64,000 bases of DNA from Mixophyes australis. Lineage: Eukaryota; Chordata; Amphibia; Anura; Limnodynastidae. The notes beneath the pieces are model-generated. The model ran no database searches, had not been told where the DNA came from, and saw only the letters and a list, made by a program, of their open reading frames with translations. The position numbers and the translations under genes were made by a program. Position 1 is the stretch's first letter. Each line of letters starts with the position of its first letter. Below are positions 45,638 to 56,590 of the stretch, one piece after another. The stretch lies in assembly GCA_036250195.1 (NCBI GenBank), contig JAVHZZ010000006.1, positions 183,593,350-183,657,349 of the forward strand, in the 5' to 3' direction.

Positions 45638-45650
<13 letters not shown>
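44898..45650. other. Insert between two (TA)n tracts, no gene seen
   Basis: It sits between (TA)n at 44849-44893 and (TA)n at 45650-45680, so it probably inserted into a TA repeat of the tandem array. It starts GTGTAACATTTTTGCTGCAG and ends near GGGAAACAACCACTATTTAC. No coding signal or terminal repeat is recognised. Confidence 0.4.
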
Positions 45651-45686
<36 letters not shown>

Positions 45687-45779
45687 GGACAAAAGTATTC
45701 AGATGTCGGATCATTACACCAACAGAGACTGTAGTGACATTGTATTCAAATACATATACTTTAATATGGAGTTGTTCCC

Positions 45780-46038
45780 CCTTTTGCAGCAATAACAGCT
45801 TCCACTCTTGTTGGAATACTTTCCACAAGATGTTGGAGTGTTTCTGTATGAATTTGTGCCCATTCATTCTGTAGAGTGTTTATGAGGTCAGGCACCAATG
45901 CTGGTCGAGAAGGCCTGGCTCGCAATCTCTGTTCCAGTTCATCCCAAAGGTGTTTGATGGGATTGAGGTCAGGGCTCTGTGCGGCAGGGCCCTCTTAACA
46001 ACATTTAGGGCCCCCGGGCAAAGCAGTGCACCGGGGCT

Positions 46039-46086
<48 letters not shown>

Positions 46087-46945
46087 ATTATATATATGGG
46101 CCCTGCAGCCCAGGGGGCCGTCAGAGGCACGAGAGAAAAAAGTTCCTGAAAAAAAAAGAAGAAAATACTTACCTTGCTCTCAGCTGGCGATCCGGCTCCC
46201 TCCCTGGTCTCCTCATCCATGCTGCGCTCCGCAATGGATGTCGGGCGGGCGTGATAATGTCACGCCTGACATGCACTGCGAGCGCGACGGAGGAGGAGAC
46301 CAGGGAGGGAGCCGGATCGCCAGCTGAGAGCAAGGTAAGTATTTTCTTCTTTTTTTTTTCAGGAACTTTTTTCTCTCGCTGCCTCTGACGGGCCCCTTGG
46401 GCTGCAGGGCCCCCGGGCACCTGCCCATCATGCCCTATTGAAGAGACGGCCCTGCTGTGCGGGCCAGTCAAGTTCTTCCACACCGAACTCATCAAACCAT
46501 GTCTTTGTAGTCCTTGCTTTGTGCACTGGAGCACAGTCATGTTGCAATAGAAAAGTACCTTCCCCAAACTGTTGTCACAAACTTGGAAGCATAGCATTGT
46601 CCAAAATGACTTGGTATGCTGAAGCATTAAGATTGCCCTTCACTGGAGACAAGGGGCCTAGCCCAAACCCTGAAAAACAGCCCAATACCATTATCCTTCC
46701 TCCACCAAACTTCACAGTTGGCATAATGCAGTCAGGCTGGTAACATTCTCCCAGCATCCACCAAGCCCAGACTCGCCCATCTGAATACCAAACAGAGATG
46801 CGTGATTCGTCACCCCACAGAACACATTTCCACTGCTCCACAGTCCAGTGTCAGTGTGCTTTACACCACTCCATCTGATGCTTGGAATTGGTCTTGGTGA
46901 TATGAGGCTTGCATGCAGCTGCTCGGCCATGGAAACCCATTCCAT
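45780..46945 (-). pseudogene. Tc1 transposase pseudogene, interrupted, Glu to Lys
   Basis: Minus-strand fragments: QWKCVLWGDESRISVW (first Asp), GRIMVLGCFSGFGLGPLSPV and KGNLNASAYQVILDNAMLPS. Next comes a shifted frame (LGKVLFYCNMTVLQCTKQGL, where the Gln-Gln-Asp motif is lost), then the hAT insertion. Beyond it are SPDLNPIKHLWDELEQRLRA and LQNEWAQIHTETLQHLVESI. The Glu expected after NPI is Lys, as in the copy at 3000. Stops and frameshifts make it inactive. Confidence 0.9.
45985..46454. mobile_element. Non-autonomous hAT element in Tc1, TSD CTGTGCGG
   Basis: It begins CAGGGCCCTCTTAACAAC and ends AAGAGACGGCCCTG, with CTGTGCGG at 45977-45984 and 46455-46462. 470 bp. Its core is a large hairpin: CTTGCTCTCAGCTGGCGATC at 46173 pairs with GATCGCCAGCTGAGAGCAAG at 46314. 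A (TA)n lies near the left end. It interrupts the Tc1 transposase frame, so it is younger than that copy. Confidence 0.95.
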
Positions 46946-47238
46946 TTGGCTCCCCTCGCACAGTTTTTGTGCTTATATTAATGTCAGTGAAAGTTCTGTA
47001 ATTTTTAGCTATGGAATCAGCAGAGTGCTGGCGATTTTACCCAATAAGCTGTCATTGACCCTGCTCTGTGACTTTACTTGGTCTTCCGCTTTGTGGCTCA
47101 GTTGCTGTTGTTCCTAAACACTTCCACAGCAGCACGGCTATGTGCTTGATTTTATACACCTCTGGCAACTGGTCTGAATGAAATAACTCAATTCAATAAT
47201 TAACAGATGTGGCCAAATACTTTTGTCCATTTAGTGTA

Positions 47239-48446
47239 TATACCGATTAGCTACAATATTAAATTCACTGACTAGTGAAGTGAATAGCATTGATTATCTT
47301 GTTAAAATGCACCTGTCAAGGAATGGGACATATTAGGCACGTAGTGTACAGTCAGTAATTGAAGTTGATGTGTTGGAAGCAGGATAAATGGGCAAGCGTA
47401 AGGATCTCAGCAACATTGACAATGGCCAAATTCTGATGGCTAGACAACTGGGTCAGAGCATCTCCAAAATGACAGGTCTTGTGGGGTGTTCCAGATATGC
47501 AGCGGTTAGTACCTACAAAAGTGGTCCAAGGAAGGACAAACAGTGAACTGACAACAGGATTATGGGCGCCCAAGGCTCATTGATGCACATGGGCAGCAAA
47601 GGCTAGCCTGTCTCATTCAATTCCACAGAAGAGCTACTGTAGTACAAATTGCTGAAGAAGTTAATGCTGGCTGTGATAAAAAGGTGTCAGAAAACACAGT
47701 GCATCGCAGATTCCTGCGTATGGGACGTTGTAGCCGCAGACTACTCAGAGTGCCGATGCTGACACCTGTCCACCACCGAAAGCGCCTGCAAAGGTTATGT
47801 GAGTGCAAGAAGTGGACCATGGAGAAATGGAATAAGGTGTCCTGGTCTGATGAACCATGTTTTCTTTAGCATCACGTGAACTGCTGAGTGTGTGCGGAGC
47901 ATTTACCTGGGAAAGTGATGGCATCAGAATGCACTTTGGGAAGAAGGGAAGCCGACAGAGGTAGTGTGATACTCTAGGAAATGTTCTGCTGGGAAATCTT
48001 GGGTCCTGGTATTCATTTGGATGTTACTTTTACACATGCCACCTACCTAAACATTGTTGTAGACCAAGTACACCCTTTCATGGAAACGGTAATCCCTGAT
48101 GGCAGTAGTCTCTTGCAGCAGGATAAAATGCGCCTTACCATACATCAATGTTTAGAAATGTTTTGAGGAACATGACAATGATTTCAAGGTGTTAACTTGG
48201 CCTCTAAATCCCCCAGATATCTATCCGATTGAGCATCTGTGGGATGTGCTGGCAAAACAAGTCTGTGCCATGGAGGCCCCACCTTTCAATTTAAAGAACA
48301 TAAAGGATCTGCTGCTAACGTCTTGGTGCCAGATACCACAGAAAACCTTTAGAGTTCTTGTGGAGTTCATACATTGAATGGTCAGAGCTGTTTTGGAACT
48401 ACTCAATATTATGCAGATGATTTTAATGTTGTGGCTGACCGGTGTA
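47239..48446 (+). mobile_element. Tc1/mariner element with TIR ACCGATTAGCTACAATATTA
   Basis: The left end ACCGATTAGCTACAATATTA pairs with the right end TTAATGTTGTGGCTGACCGGT; TA repeats lie outside. 1.2 kb, full length for this family. The plus strand carries a decayed transposase. It inserted directly beside the Tc1 copy at 45681-47236, probably both into the TA-rich tract of the tandem array. Confidence 0.9.
47395..48380 (+). pseudogene. Mariner/Tc1-type transposase pseudogene
   Basis: In order on the plus strand: [20 protein letters not shown] (N-terminal helix-turn-helix), RRATVVQIAEEVNAGCDKKV, SENTVHRRFLRMGRCSRRLL, ECKKWTMEKWNKVSWSDEPC (first Asp), ETVIPDGSSLLQQDKMRLT (second Asp) and PPDIYPIEHLWDVLAKQV (Glu retained). 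At least two frameshifts and several stops, including near 47868 and 47990, inactivate it. Confidence 0.92.
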
Positions 48447-48721
48447 TATATATATATATATATTTTGGGTGTGCTGCTCACAATCAAACAGCACCCTATT
48501 TTTTCTCCACTAAATAGTACAGATGTCACTGATACTGCCCCACACACAATTGCATTCAGATTGAAACACTTGGGGTTTGAAAAGCAACAAATACATATAT
48601 TTTATTTAGGAGTGTACTGCTTATTGTCAAACAACACCCTGTTTTTTGGCCGCTTAGTAGTACAAATGTCAGTGATACTGTCCCTCACACAATCGATTTC
48701 AGATTTAAACACTTGGAATTT
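48447..48721 (+). repeat. Dispersed tandem array (second block), two units
   Basis: Two units: GTGTGCTGCTCACAATCAAA at 48469 and GTGTACTGCTTATTGTCAAA at 48613, each followed by ACTGATACTG and CAGATT-AAACACTTGG. Unit length is about 145 bp. The second unit is cut at CACTTGGAATT by the LINE 3' end. Confidence 0.85.
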
Positions 48722-50745
48722 TTTTTTTCAAAATATTTTTTATTGTGGCATTGAAAAGTACAAGCAAAGGAACACTTTGCATGCAATAATGTGATGCTAA
48801 ATATAGATAGGTATAGTGAGGCATAGTATGGTTTCCAAATGCTAATGGATCAATTGCTCATAATAAAGAACGGTACAGGCATATGAACAGTAAAAGTCCC
48901 AGGAAGTGAATAGTCATCCACATTTTCATTTATATATGAAAACAGTACATACATATGTACACCATTCAGCTGAGAAGCTGGAAATGCTGAGAAAAACTAG
49001 ACAAAATCTACACTTACATCTGAAAACTAACATTAAAACTAAAACCAGAAACTAGTGCTCATCTGAATTTTGAGATCAGTGATCCATCCACTGGGCTGTC
49101 AAAAGAACATGTGAGGAAAGTGAAGAAAGCAAGTGTAGTGTAACTGTACATAGTGGAGATAGGGCATTAAATAACGATGCGGACGCGATCCGTCAAAAGT
49201 TGATGAGAATACCAAGAGGTATACTGGAAGCACTTCTCAGTTGCAAATTTCGTATATGATGGAAGGGTGTGTATAAATTGTCCCCAACACTGGAAAAGTG
49301 CTGGTGTCAGGAGTTTCTTGTTGTGTGTGGTTTCCAACCAGTTTATTTGAAAGAAAAAGTTGAGTTGGTGGTGGCCATTTCTAGGGATGGCGGGGCAATG
49401 TGAATCCATTGTTGTAGAATGGCTTTGCGGCATACGGTTGCCAAAAGCATTAGGAGTTTTTTGTCAAGTCTTAGGATTTTGGTCTGATGTGCCAGATAAC
49501 CTAGTATGGCCCATTGTGGGGTGTTGCCAAAAGGGATACCAAGTACACTATTACTGAAGACAGTTAATGTGCCCCAGAATGTTCGTATATATGCTGATAT
49601 TAGCACAGACGGTGATACAAATCTGCTTCAGGTGTCGTGCATTTCGGACAGAGGCTGTCTGAGGAGAGGCCAATCCTGTGTCATCGCCTGGGAGACAGAT
49701 AGGCTGGTGTATGATCTTATAAGTCATGTCCTGGTAGCTGCAAGCTGATATAATTTTAAGTGTGAGTTGGAAAGTTTGAAGGATATCTGATTTTGTTGGG
49801 GTTGGGAAATGTAGTGACCATTTTTGAATTCCCGATATCTCATCTTCCTGATGATTTCAGGTTTGATGCCAGTGTAAATAGCAGAAATAGAGTAGGGACC
49901 ATTAGATATAAGAGAATGTAAGAGGTTAGTGAGATCCATCTGGTGTGAAGTTGAAAGGGTTGCTCAAGGTAATGATTGGCTTGCATAAAAGCAAATCGGT
50001 GATGGGAAAGAAAGTCAAATTTTTCCTATGCTTGGGAGTATATAAGATGACGTTTAGAAGGCTCAAGAAGGTGCCACACATGGGAATCACACTCCTGTAC
50101 CCACCAGTTAATTGACAGGGTAACTTCTTGAAAATCCAGGTTGCCCCAGAACGGAAAGAGCAGTGAGTGGGTGGAAAGAAGTTTGTGGGTCTTTCTAGTT
50201 GTTTTCCAGGCCTGGCAAGTGGCAATAATAAGAACACTATCAATCTTGAACTCTCTTAATTTAGTCACGGAAGCATGAAGGATGTTACACAGGGCAAGAG
50301 GAGTGCAAAGTTGTGAATCAAGGAAAATATCAGTAAACTTGTTTTTGCACCTGACCCAATCTACCCTGAAATGGAGCTGGCAAGCTAGTTATAGATCTGA
50401 AGATTGGGCAAATTAACCCCCCTCCCTCCCAGGTGATTGTTGCAACTTGATCATGCTTATCCCAGGCTTTTTTTTTTTACACTAAATGATGTCTCTTATG
50501 CTTTTATTGAGACTGCAAAGATCTGATTTTGTAAGCAAGGGAGGAGTTATTTGCATAATATATAAGATTTTTGGTAAACTGGACATTTTGAGTTACATCT
50601 CCCAAGGAAGTTGATTTTGAGGTCTTGCCAATCAGTCAGTTTGCGTTGAATCTTAAGAATTACAGGTTTTACTTTATAGGTGTACAGGTGAGTATGATGT
50701 AGTGGAAGTTTGATCCCCAGATAGGTAAGATATTTTTGGGCCCAG
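48722..50745 (-). mobile_element. L1/Tx1-type LINE, 3' part
   Basis: Antisense LINE with its 3' end at 48722 (a T run followed by CAAAATATTTTTTATTGTGG). The minus strand carries the ORF2 C-terminus in two frames: ISAYIRTFWGTLTVFSNSVL, then NTPQWAILGYL (49343-49606) and FFFQINWLETTHNKKLLTPA (49167-49433). It continues at 58600 after the solo LTR. Confidence 0.85.
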
Positions 50746-51299
50746 TGTCACGAACACGCTCCCAGGGTAGGGTGTTCACTGTATGAGGTCACACACGATT
50801 TCAGCCTGCAGTCTCTCTCTACCTATCACACAGGTTATAGACCTACGGAATTGCACCCAACACAGCGCTCTCACACCCCCAGACACTTCAGGTTTGCCAC
50901 CACCTATTGAATACGGGCAATAGGACCCCAATACACTGTCCCACACTGGCACGCAGGCTTCTAGCTATTCACAGACTAGTAAGACCCACACCAGCACACA
51001 AAGGGTTACTTCTTCACACCTCCAGACTGTTACACAAATGTAAATGCAAGCACACATAACTTGTTAATCAAACGTATCAACAAATCACACACTGACATTC
51101 CAAGGGTTAACTTGGTCGAGGTCTATTCTAACAGGCTAATGCAGTGGTTCCCAAACTTTTGCAGTTCGCGGCACCCTTAGAGTCTCCGAATTTTTTCAAG
51201 GCACCCCTCCAAAATAATTATTGAGCAGACCTGTTTTAGAAGTAGTTGGGTCAAAAAATTGTAATAAGTATTTAGGTCAGGACAGAAATATTTATTTAG

Positions 51300-52123
51300 T
51301 TGTATGCAAAAATGCCCCCTCTGCATCCAGACACTCTGCCCTCAGGCACTCTGTCCCCTCTGCATCCAGAAACACTGCCCCCTCTGCATCCAGACACACT
51401 GCCCTCTCTCACACTGCCCCCTCTGCCCTCTGTCACGCTGTCCCCCTCCTCTGCCCTCTCTCACGATGCCCCCCCTCCTCTGCCCTCTCTCACGATGTCC
51501 ACCCTCCTCTGCCCTCACTCACGATGTCCCCCCTCCTCTGCCCTCTCTCACGCTGTCCTCCTCCTCTGCCCTCTCTCACGCTGTGTCCCCCTCCACTGCC
51601 CCTCTCACGCTGTGTTCCCCTCCACTGTCCCTCACACGCTGTGCCCCTCCTCTGCCCCGCTGTGCCCCTTCTCTGCCCCCCTCCTCTGCCTCGCTGAGCC
51701 CCTTCTCTGCCCTGCTGTCGCACTCCTCTGCCCAGCTGTCGCACTCCTCTGCCCGCTGTTACACTCCTCTGTCCTGTTGTGCCCTGCTGTCACCCTCCTC
51801 TGCCCCTGTTACACTCCTCTGTCCTGTTGTGCCCCGCTGTCACCCTCCTCTGCCCCTGTTACACTCCTCTGTCCTGTTGTGCCCCGCTGTCACCCTCTTC
51901 TGTCCCTGTTACACTCCTCTGTCCTGTTGTGCCCCGCTGTCACCCTCTTCTGTCCCCTGTTACACTCCTCTGTCCTGTTGTGCCCCGCTGTCACCCTCTT
52001 CTGTCCCCTGTTACACTCCTCTGTCCTGCTGTGCCCCGCTGTCACCCTCCTCTGTCCTGCTGTGCCCCGCTGTCACCCTCCTCTGTCCTGCTGTGCCCCG
52101 CTGTCACCCTCCTCTGTCCTGCT
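51300..52123. repeat. Minisatellite, left part (31-bp unit at its core)
   Basis: From about 51990 the unit CTGTGCCCCGCTGTCACCCT + CCTCTGTCCTG (31 bp) is regular. Further left it degrades into longer mixed units (TTACACTCCTCTGTCCTGTT) and then CTCTCACACTGCCCCCTCTG-type text. It encodes long plus-strand frames (LLCPAVTLLCPA) in all three phases, which is why I reject them as genes. Confidence 0.93.
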
Positions 52124-52819
52124 TAGAGATGGTCACTGACCCCCGTGTTTTGGTTTTGGATTCGGTTTTGGATCTGGATTACCGTCGTGTTTTGGTTTTG
52201 GTTTTGGTTTTGCAAAACCGCCATTGCGTGTTTTGGTTTTGGTTTTGGTTTTGTTTGGTTTTGTTTTGCAATTTGTTATAAAAATTACATTTATTGGTGC
52301 TAAAATAACATAATTTAGGTATTATTTTGTAGCTACATTATTATTAACCTCAGTAACACTAATTTCCAGTCATTTTTTATTCAATTTTGAACACCTCCTA
52401 TGTCACAATATGATTTTCATACACTTGAAAAGAAAAATTGCTGCAGTTCTTGCCAGTGATAACAAAAAGGCCATTGTCATGCCTGGGCATAAGACCAAAA
52501 ATCCACCTCTTAAGTGTGGAATTATTTTTACACGAATCCTGGCAAGAGTTGTCTATCCATTTGTAACATTTTGAAAGCCACACTCAGTAGAGGTAGGGAC
52601 CTTAACCATCTGGGATCCTCATCCATGTTTCGTCATTTTTCAGCGAGTTATTGGCAAACTGTTGGGAAAATCAGAAACTTTGGTTAAAAAAAAATTAACA
52701 ACAAGCATTCCAGCATAATCTACCTCCCTTCTCTCATCTACATCCCAGCACCTGCAATCTTCCCCCCCAACAATTGGCAAGTAAACAATCCTCTGCAAGA
52801 GGAAGCAAGAATGAAACCT

Positions 52820-53560
52820 GTCACCCAGTCGCAAAGCGGATCACAGACGCCCTGGGTACTATGTTAGCGTTAGATCTGTGTCCAATGTCCACTATTAATA
52901 CAGTTGGTTTAAGACATTTAATTGAGGTGTTATGTCCCTGTTAGCAAATGTCATCACTATACCATTTTACTAGAAAAGCTTATTCTCTCCTGTACCGGAA
53001 AGTTCCTAAAAATGTCATTATTGGGTGACAAAATGGTATTCTACCCACTGTATACTTAACCACAGATATGTGTACAAGCGGAACTGGGCAAACAAAAGAT
53101 TATATGACTGTGAAAGCCCACTGGGTTGGTCTTTCGCCTTCCCCAGCATGGACAGCAGCAGCATGTACCCAGGTACATCACATTTTTGAGAAGTAGGCTA
53201 CTCTGTGTATCAGCAGCTTCACTAAGAGGCATACAGCTGACAAACTGTTCCAAAAACTAAGGGATGTCATTGAAAGATGGCTAATCCTGCTTGGAGTCTC
53301 CTGAGGATATGTCATTTCTGATTACGACCCCAATATTGGTCCAGCATTACAGCGGGGCTGAATTCCATCACATTTCCTGTTTTGCACACACTATCAACTT
53401 GGTGTTACAGAACTTTTGAAAAATGACATGCAGGAGATGCTGTTTGTGTCCATAAACATTTAGGGTCAATTTGTGGTTTCTGCAACAGCATGTAGGAGAA
53501 TACAGCAGCTGCAAGAAGACTAGCATTTGAGGGGAATATACTTTAGTCCAGCGAAGTAGT
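52820..53560 (+). pseudogene. hAT transposase (ZBED-like) fossil
   Basis: Reading across plus-strand frames: ITDALGTMLALDLCPMSTIN, TVGLRHLIEVLCP, TTDMCTSG, MTVKAHWV, then SDYDPNIGPALQRG and ISCFAHTINLV. These follow the order of ZBED/hAT transposases: the ...IALDxxPFSxVExxGFxxLM region, TTDxWTS, and D/N-xxN...CFAHTLNLVV. Several frameshifts and stops. The C-terminal dimerisation region is not found downstream. Confidence 0.8.
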
Positions 53561-53714
53561 TACCTGTGAAGAAAGTGCAGACACGGTTAGCTTGAGTCAA
53601 GTGATTGCCTTAATAATAGATTTTGAAAAGGTGCTACATAAAATTATAGTGTGCAATAAAACAAAGTAAATGTGCTAACTATATTTTAATTGTAGATGAA
53701 ATACTTAATTTTCT

Positions 53715-54482
53715 TTGCAAGGATCCCAGACTTATCAACATCTTGTTGGGACGTCTTCTCCTTCAGTTTTTCTGGCAACTGCTTGTAGTAAAAGAAATTG
53801 CTTTCCCAAGACACCCAGTGGTGATGCAGATGAGTCCGCTAAACATTTTGATATTTGCTGTGCTGTAAAAGAATTGCCCAAAAACCGTGACAGCTCTGCC
53901 CTAAAATCAACTAGTCATTCCCTTTGGAAGGCCATTATCAGCAATTACATCATACTACACAGACTTCTATGATATTGGGATATTGGGATGAATTAGTATT
54001 GTTGGAGGAAGATTATCACTAAACCCTGCCACCTCTCCAGTTTCGCAATGAGCTATGGTACAATAAAATGTAACTGCAGATTTAGACCAAGACTGTCAGC
54101 CCTATTATTTCTATTTCAGCAATTACAATTAGCAATGGAGCAATGGAGCTCTTCTCTTTGGGTGTTACCTATATAACGCAGCACAATTTGCCTGCAAATT
54201 CTACAGACAAGCCTGCTTGTCTTCCTCTCCATCAATGACTCTTAGCAATTGAGCACTCGTCTTTGGGTGTATATTACACCCAAACATTATTAGTGAAAAT
54301 TATGAAAAATACAGTTTAATCCCTGATAGGCCCTCCACCATCCTTTGCATGTTAATAGTAGGATTGGTTGGAATTATGGTCAAGGTCACACATTTTTTTG
54401 ACAAATCCTTCAAACCAGCCCAGATGTCAAACTGTTGTGGTCTGCCCCCTGCGTCATCCCTGCTTGTGTTTGGAAAGTGCAT
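53715..54482. repeat. Inverted pair of related coding fragments
   Basis: Plus strand 53790-53880 reads CFPKTPSGDADESAKHFDIC, then CAVKELPKNRD. Minus strand 54482-54390 reads MHFPNTSRDDAGGRPQQFDI, then WAGLKDLSKKC. The two align residue by residue at about half identity, in opposite orientation 0.5 kb apart. Parts of one gene have been duplicated in inverted fashion, or two related elements recombined. The domain is not recognised. Confidence 0.6.
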
Positions 54483-55170
54483 ATTGGTGCCAGAACCTCA
54501 CATGCCAGAACTGCTCCCACTGGTGCAACACTGCTGCAGGACTTACACAATCAACCGCATCCTCATCGTCGGATACCCAAATCTCCCCCACATCCTCTTC
54601 TAAAGACAAAGTGTCATCCTCACTTGGTGTATCACCGGCTACACTCGGGCTGTTCAGGCACACATCAGCAGAACTGCTGAAAGGGCCCTTCTTTATGGGT
54701 AGACTAACAGAATGGTCACGATTAGACATCCCACTGTTGGATGGACTCTCCACAGGGATTGTTGTCATTTGTGAATCAGAGCAAATATTCTCCTGTAATC
54801 CCTCACTGTTATCTTGCAGCTCGGCTTTGACGCGTAACAGTAGTTGTGCACCAATTGTAGGCTGGGTAACTTTTTGGGATCTGCCACTAATAGCCAAAGG
54901 TGAAGGCCTCATTCTCTCTTTGCCACTGCGTGTGTAGAATGGCATGCTTGCAATTTTTTTTTTATCGTCACTTAACTTTTGCTCAGTTACACTTCTTTTT
55001 CGCTTCAATACAGTAAAATTTTTTTTGGTTTTTGTTTTTTGCACTAATTTGAAAACACTCTGTTGTTTGACATCGCCTTGGCCAGATGACGTACTGGGAA
55101 CACTAACATCAGGACTGGTGACAGAACCTGGTTGCTCATTCAGATCATATGTGGACTGCTTTGAATCCAT
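54454..55170 (-). CDS. Open reading frame in the hAT element, unknown function
   Basis: 238 codons, uninterrupted, starting MDSKQSTYDLNEQPGSVTSP just before the 100-bp repeat array. It has a Ser-rich start, a basic stretch KTKTKKNFTVLKRKRS (about 45-60, a possible nuclear localisation signal) and an acidic stretch LSLEEDVGEIWVSDDEDAVD near 190-210. It ends WEQFWHVRFWHQYALSKHKQ. I recognise no catalytic or zinc-finger domain. The related text MHFPNTSRDDAGG follows in another frame at 54482, so it may be one exon, or the open part of a frame-shifted protein, of the transposon. It lies antisense to the transposase fossil. Confidence 0.5.
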   Translation of the reverse strand: MDSKQSTYDLNEQPGSVTSPDVSVPSTSSGQGDVKQQSVFKLVQKTKTKKNFTVLKRKRSVTEQKLSDDKKKIASMPFYTRSGKERMRPSPLAISGRSQKVTQPTIGAQLLLRVKAELQDNSEGLQENICSDSQMTTIPVESPSNSGMSNRDHSVSLPIKKGPFSSSADVCLNSPSVAGDTPSEDDTLSLEEDVGEIWVSDDEDAVDCVSPAAVLHQWEQFWHVRFWHQYALSKHKQG

Positions 55171-55190
55171 TCTGAGCGCAAACCACTGGG

Positions 55191-56590
55191 GAGTGCTAAA
55201 AATTATTTAGTAGATTCTGCTGACAGTTATGACTTTTGACAGCCAGAAATATTAATGCACAATTAGGGAGGACACCCCAAAAACAGTGAGGAGTGCTAAA
55301 AATTATTTAGTAGATACTGCTGACAGTTATGACTTTTGACAGCCAGAAATATTAATGCACAATTAGGGAGGACACCCCAAAAGCACTGAGGAGTGCTAAA
55401 AATTATTTAGTAGATACTGCTGACAGATATGACTTTTGACAGCCAGAAATATTAATGCACAATTAGGGAGGACACCCCAAAAACACTGAGGAGTGCTAAA
55501 AATTATTTAGTAGATACTGCTGACAGATATGACTTTTGACAGCCAGAAATATTAATGCACAATTAGGGAGGACACCCCAAAAACACTGAGGAGTGCTAAA
55601 AATTATTTAGTAGATACTGCTGACAGATATGACTTTTGACAGCCAGAAATATTAATGCACAATTAGGGAGGACACCCCAAAAACACTGAGGAGTGCTAAA
55701 AATTATTTAGTAGATACTGCTGACAGATATGACTTTTGACAGCCAGAAATATTAATGCACAATTAGGGAGGACACCCCAAAAACACTGAGGAGTGCTACA
55801 AATTATTTAGTAGATACTGCTGACAGATATGACTTTTGACAGCCAGAAATATTAATGCACAATTAGGGAGGACACCCCAAAAACACTGAGGAGTGCTAAA
55901 AATTATTTAGTAGATACTGCTGACAGATATGACTTTTGACAGCCAGAAATATTAATGCACAATTAGGGAGGACACCCCAAAAACACTGAGGAGTGCTAAA
56001 AATTATTTAGTAGATACTGCTGACAGATATGACTTTTGACAGCCAGAAATATTAATGCACAATTAGGGAGGACACCCCAAAAACACTGAGGAGTGCTAAA
56101 AATTATTTAGTAGATACTGCTGACAGATATGACTTTTGACAGCCAGAAATATTAATGCACAATTAGGGAGGACACCCCAAAAACACTGAGGAGTGCTAAA
56201 AATTATTTAGTAGATACTGCTGACAGATATGACTTTTGACAGCCAGAAATATTAATGCACAATTAGGGAGGACACCCCAAAAACACTGAGGAGTGCTAAA
56301 AATTATTTAGTAGATACTGCTGACAGATATGACTTTTGACAGCCAGAAATATTAATGCACAATTAGGGAGGACACCCCAAAAACACTGAGGAGTGCTAAA
56401 AATTATTTAGTAGATACTGCTGACAGATATGACTTTTGACAGCCAGAAATATTAATGCACAATTAGGGAGGACACCCCAAAAGCACTGAGGTGTGCTACA
56501 AATTATTTAGTAGATACTGCTGACAGATATGACTTTTGACAGCCAGAAATATTAATGCACAATTATGGGGGACACCCCAAAAGCGCTGGG
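55191..56590. repeat. 100-bp tandem repeat, fourteen copies
   Basis: GAGTGCTAAAAATTATTTAG restarts every 100 bases exactly from 55191 to 56491, and a last diverged start (GAGTGCCAAATATG) is at 56591. Copies 4-13 are almost identical; the outer copies carry a few changes (for example TAGATTCTG for TAGATACTG in copy 1, GTGTGCTACA in copy 14). It lies immediately upstream of the minus-strand ORF start at 55170. Confidence 0.98.

Larger units (their letters stand above)
45681..47236 (-). mobile_element. Tc1-like transposon, minus orientation, split by a hAT element
   Basis: Ends TTATATGGACAAAAGTATTC and AATACTTTTGTCCATTTAGTG are inverted repeats of the same family as 2655-3852. The TA target lies in or beside TA repeats. 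Removing the hAT element at 45985-46454 leaves about 1.08 kb. It abuts the mariner-like element at 47239. Confidence 0.9.

Noticed and set aside
45613..45867. Minus-strand 84-codon frame near the Tc1 end
   Set aside because: Its first part is out-of-frame transposase tail and the rest is (TA)n translated as IYIYIY.
51300..52281. Plus-strand frames of 279 and 325 codons rich in LLCPAVTLLCP
   Set aside because: All three phases are open across the same 31-bp minisatellite. The peptide is a translation of the repeat. The array is inside a hAT element.
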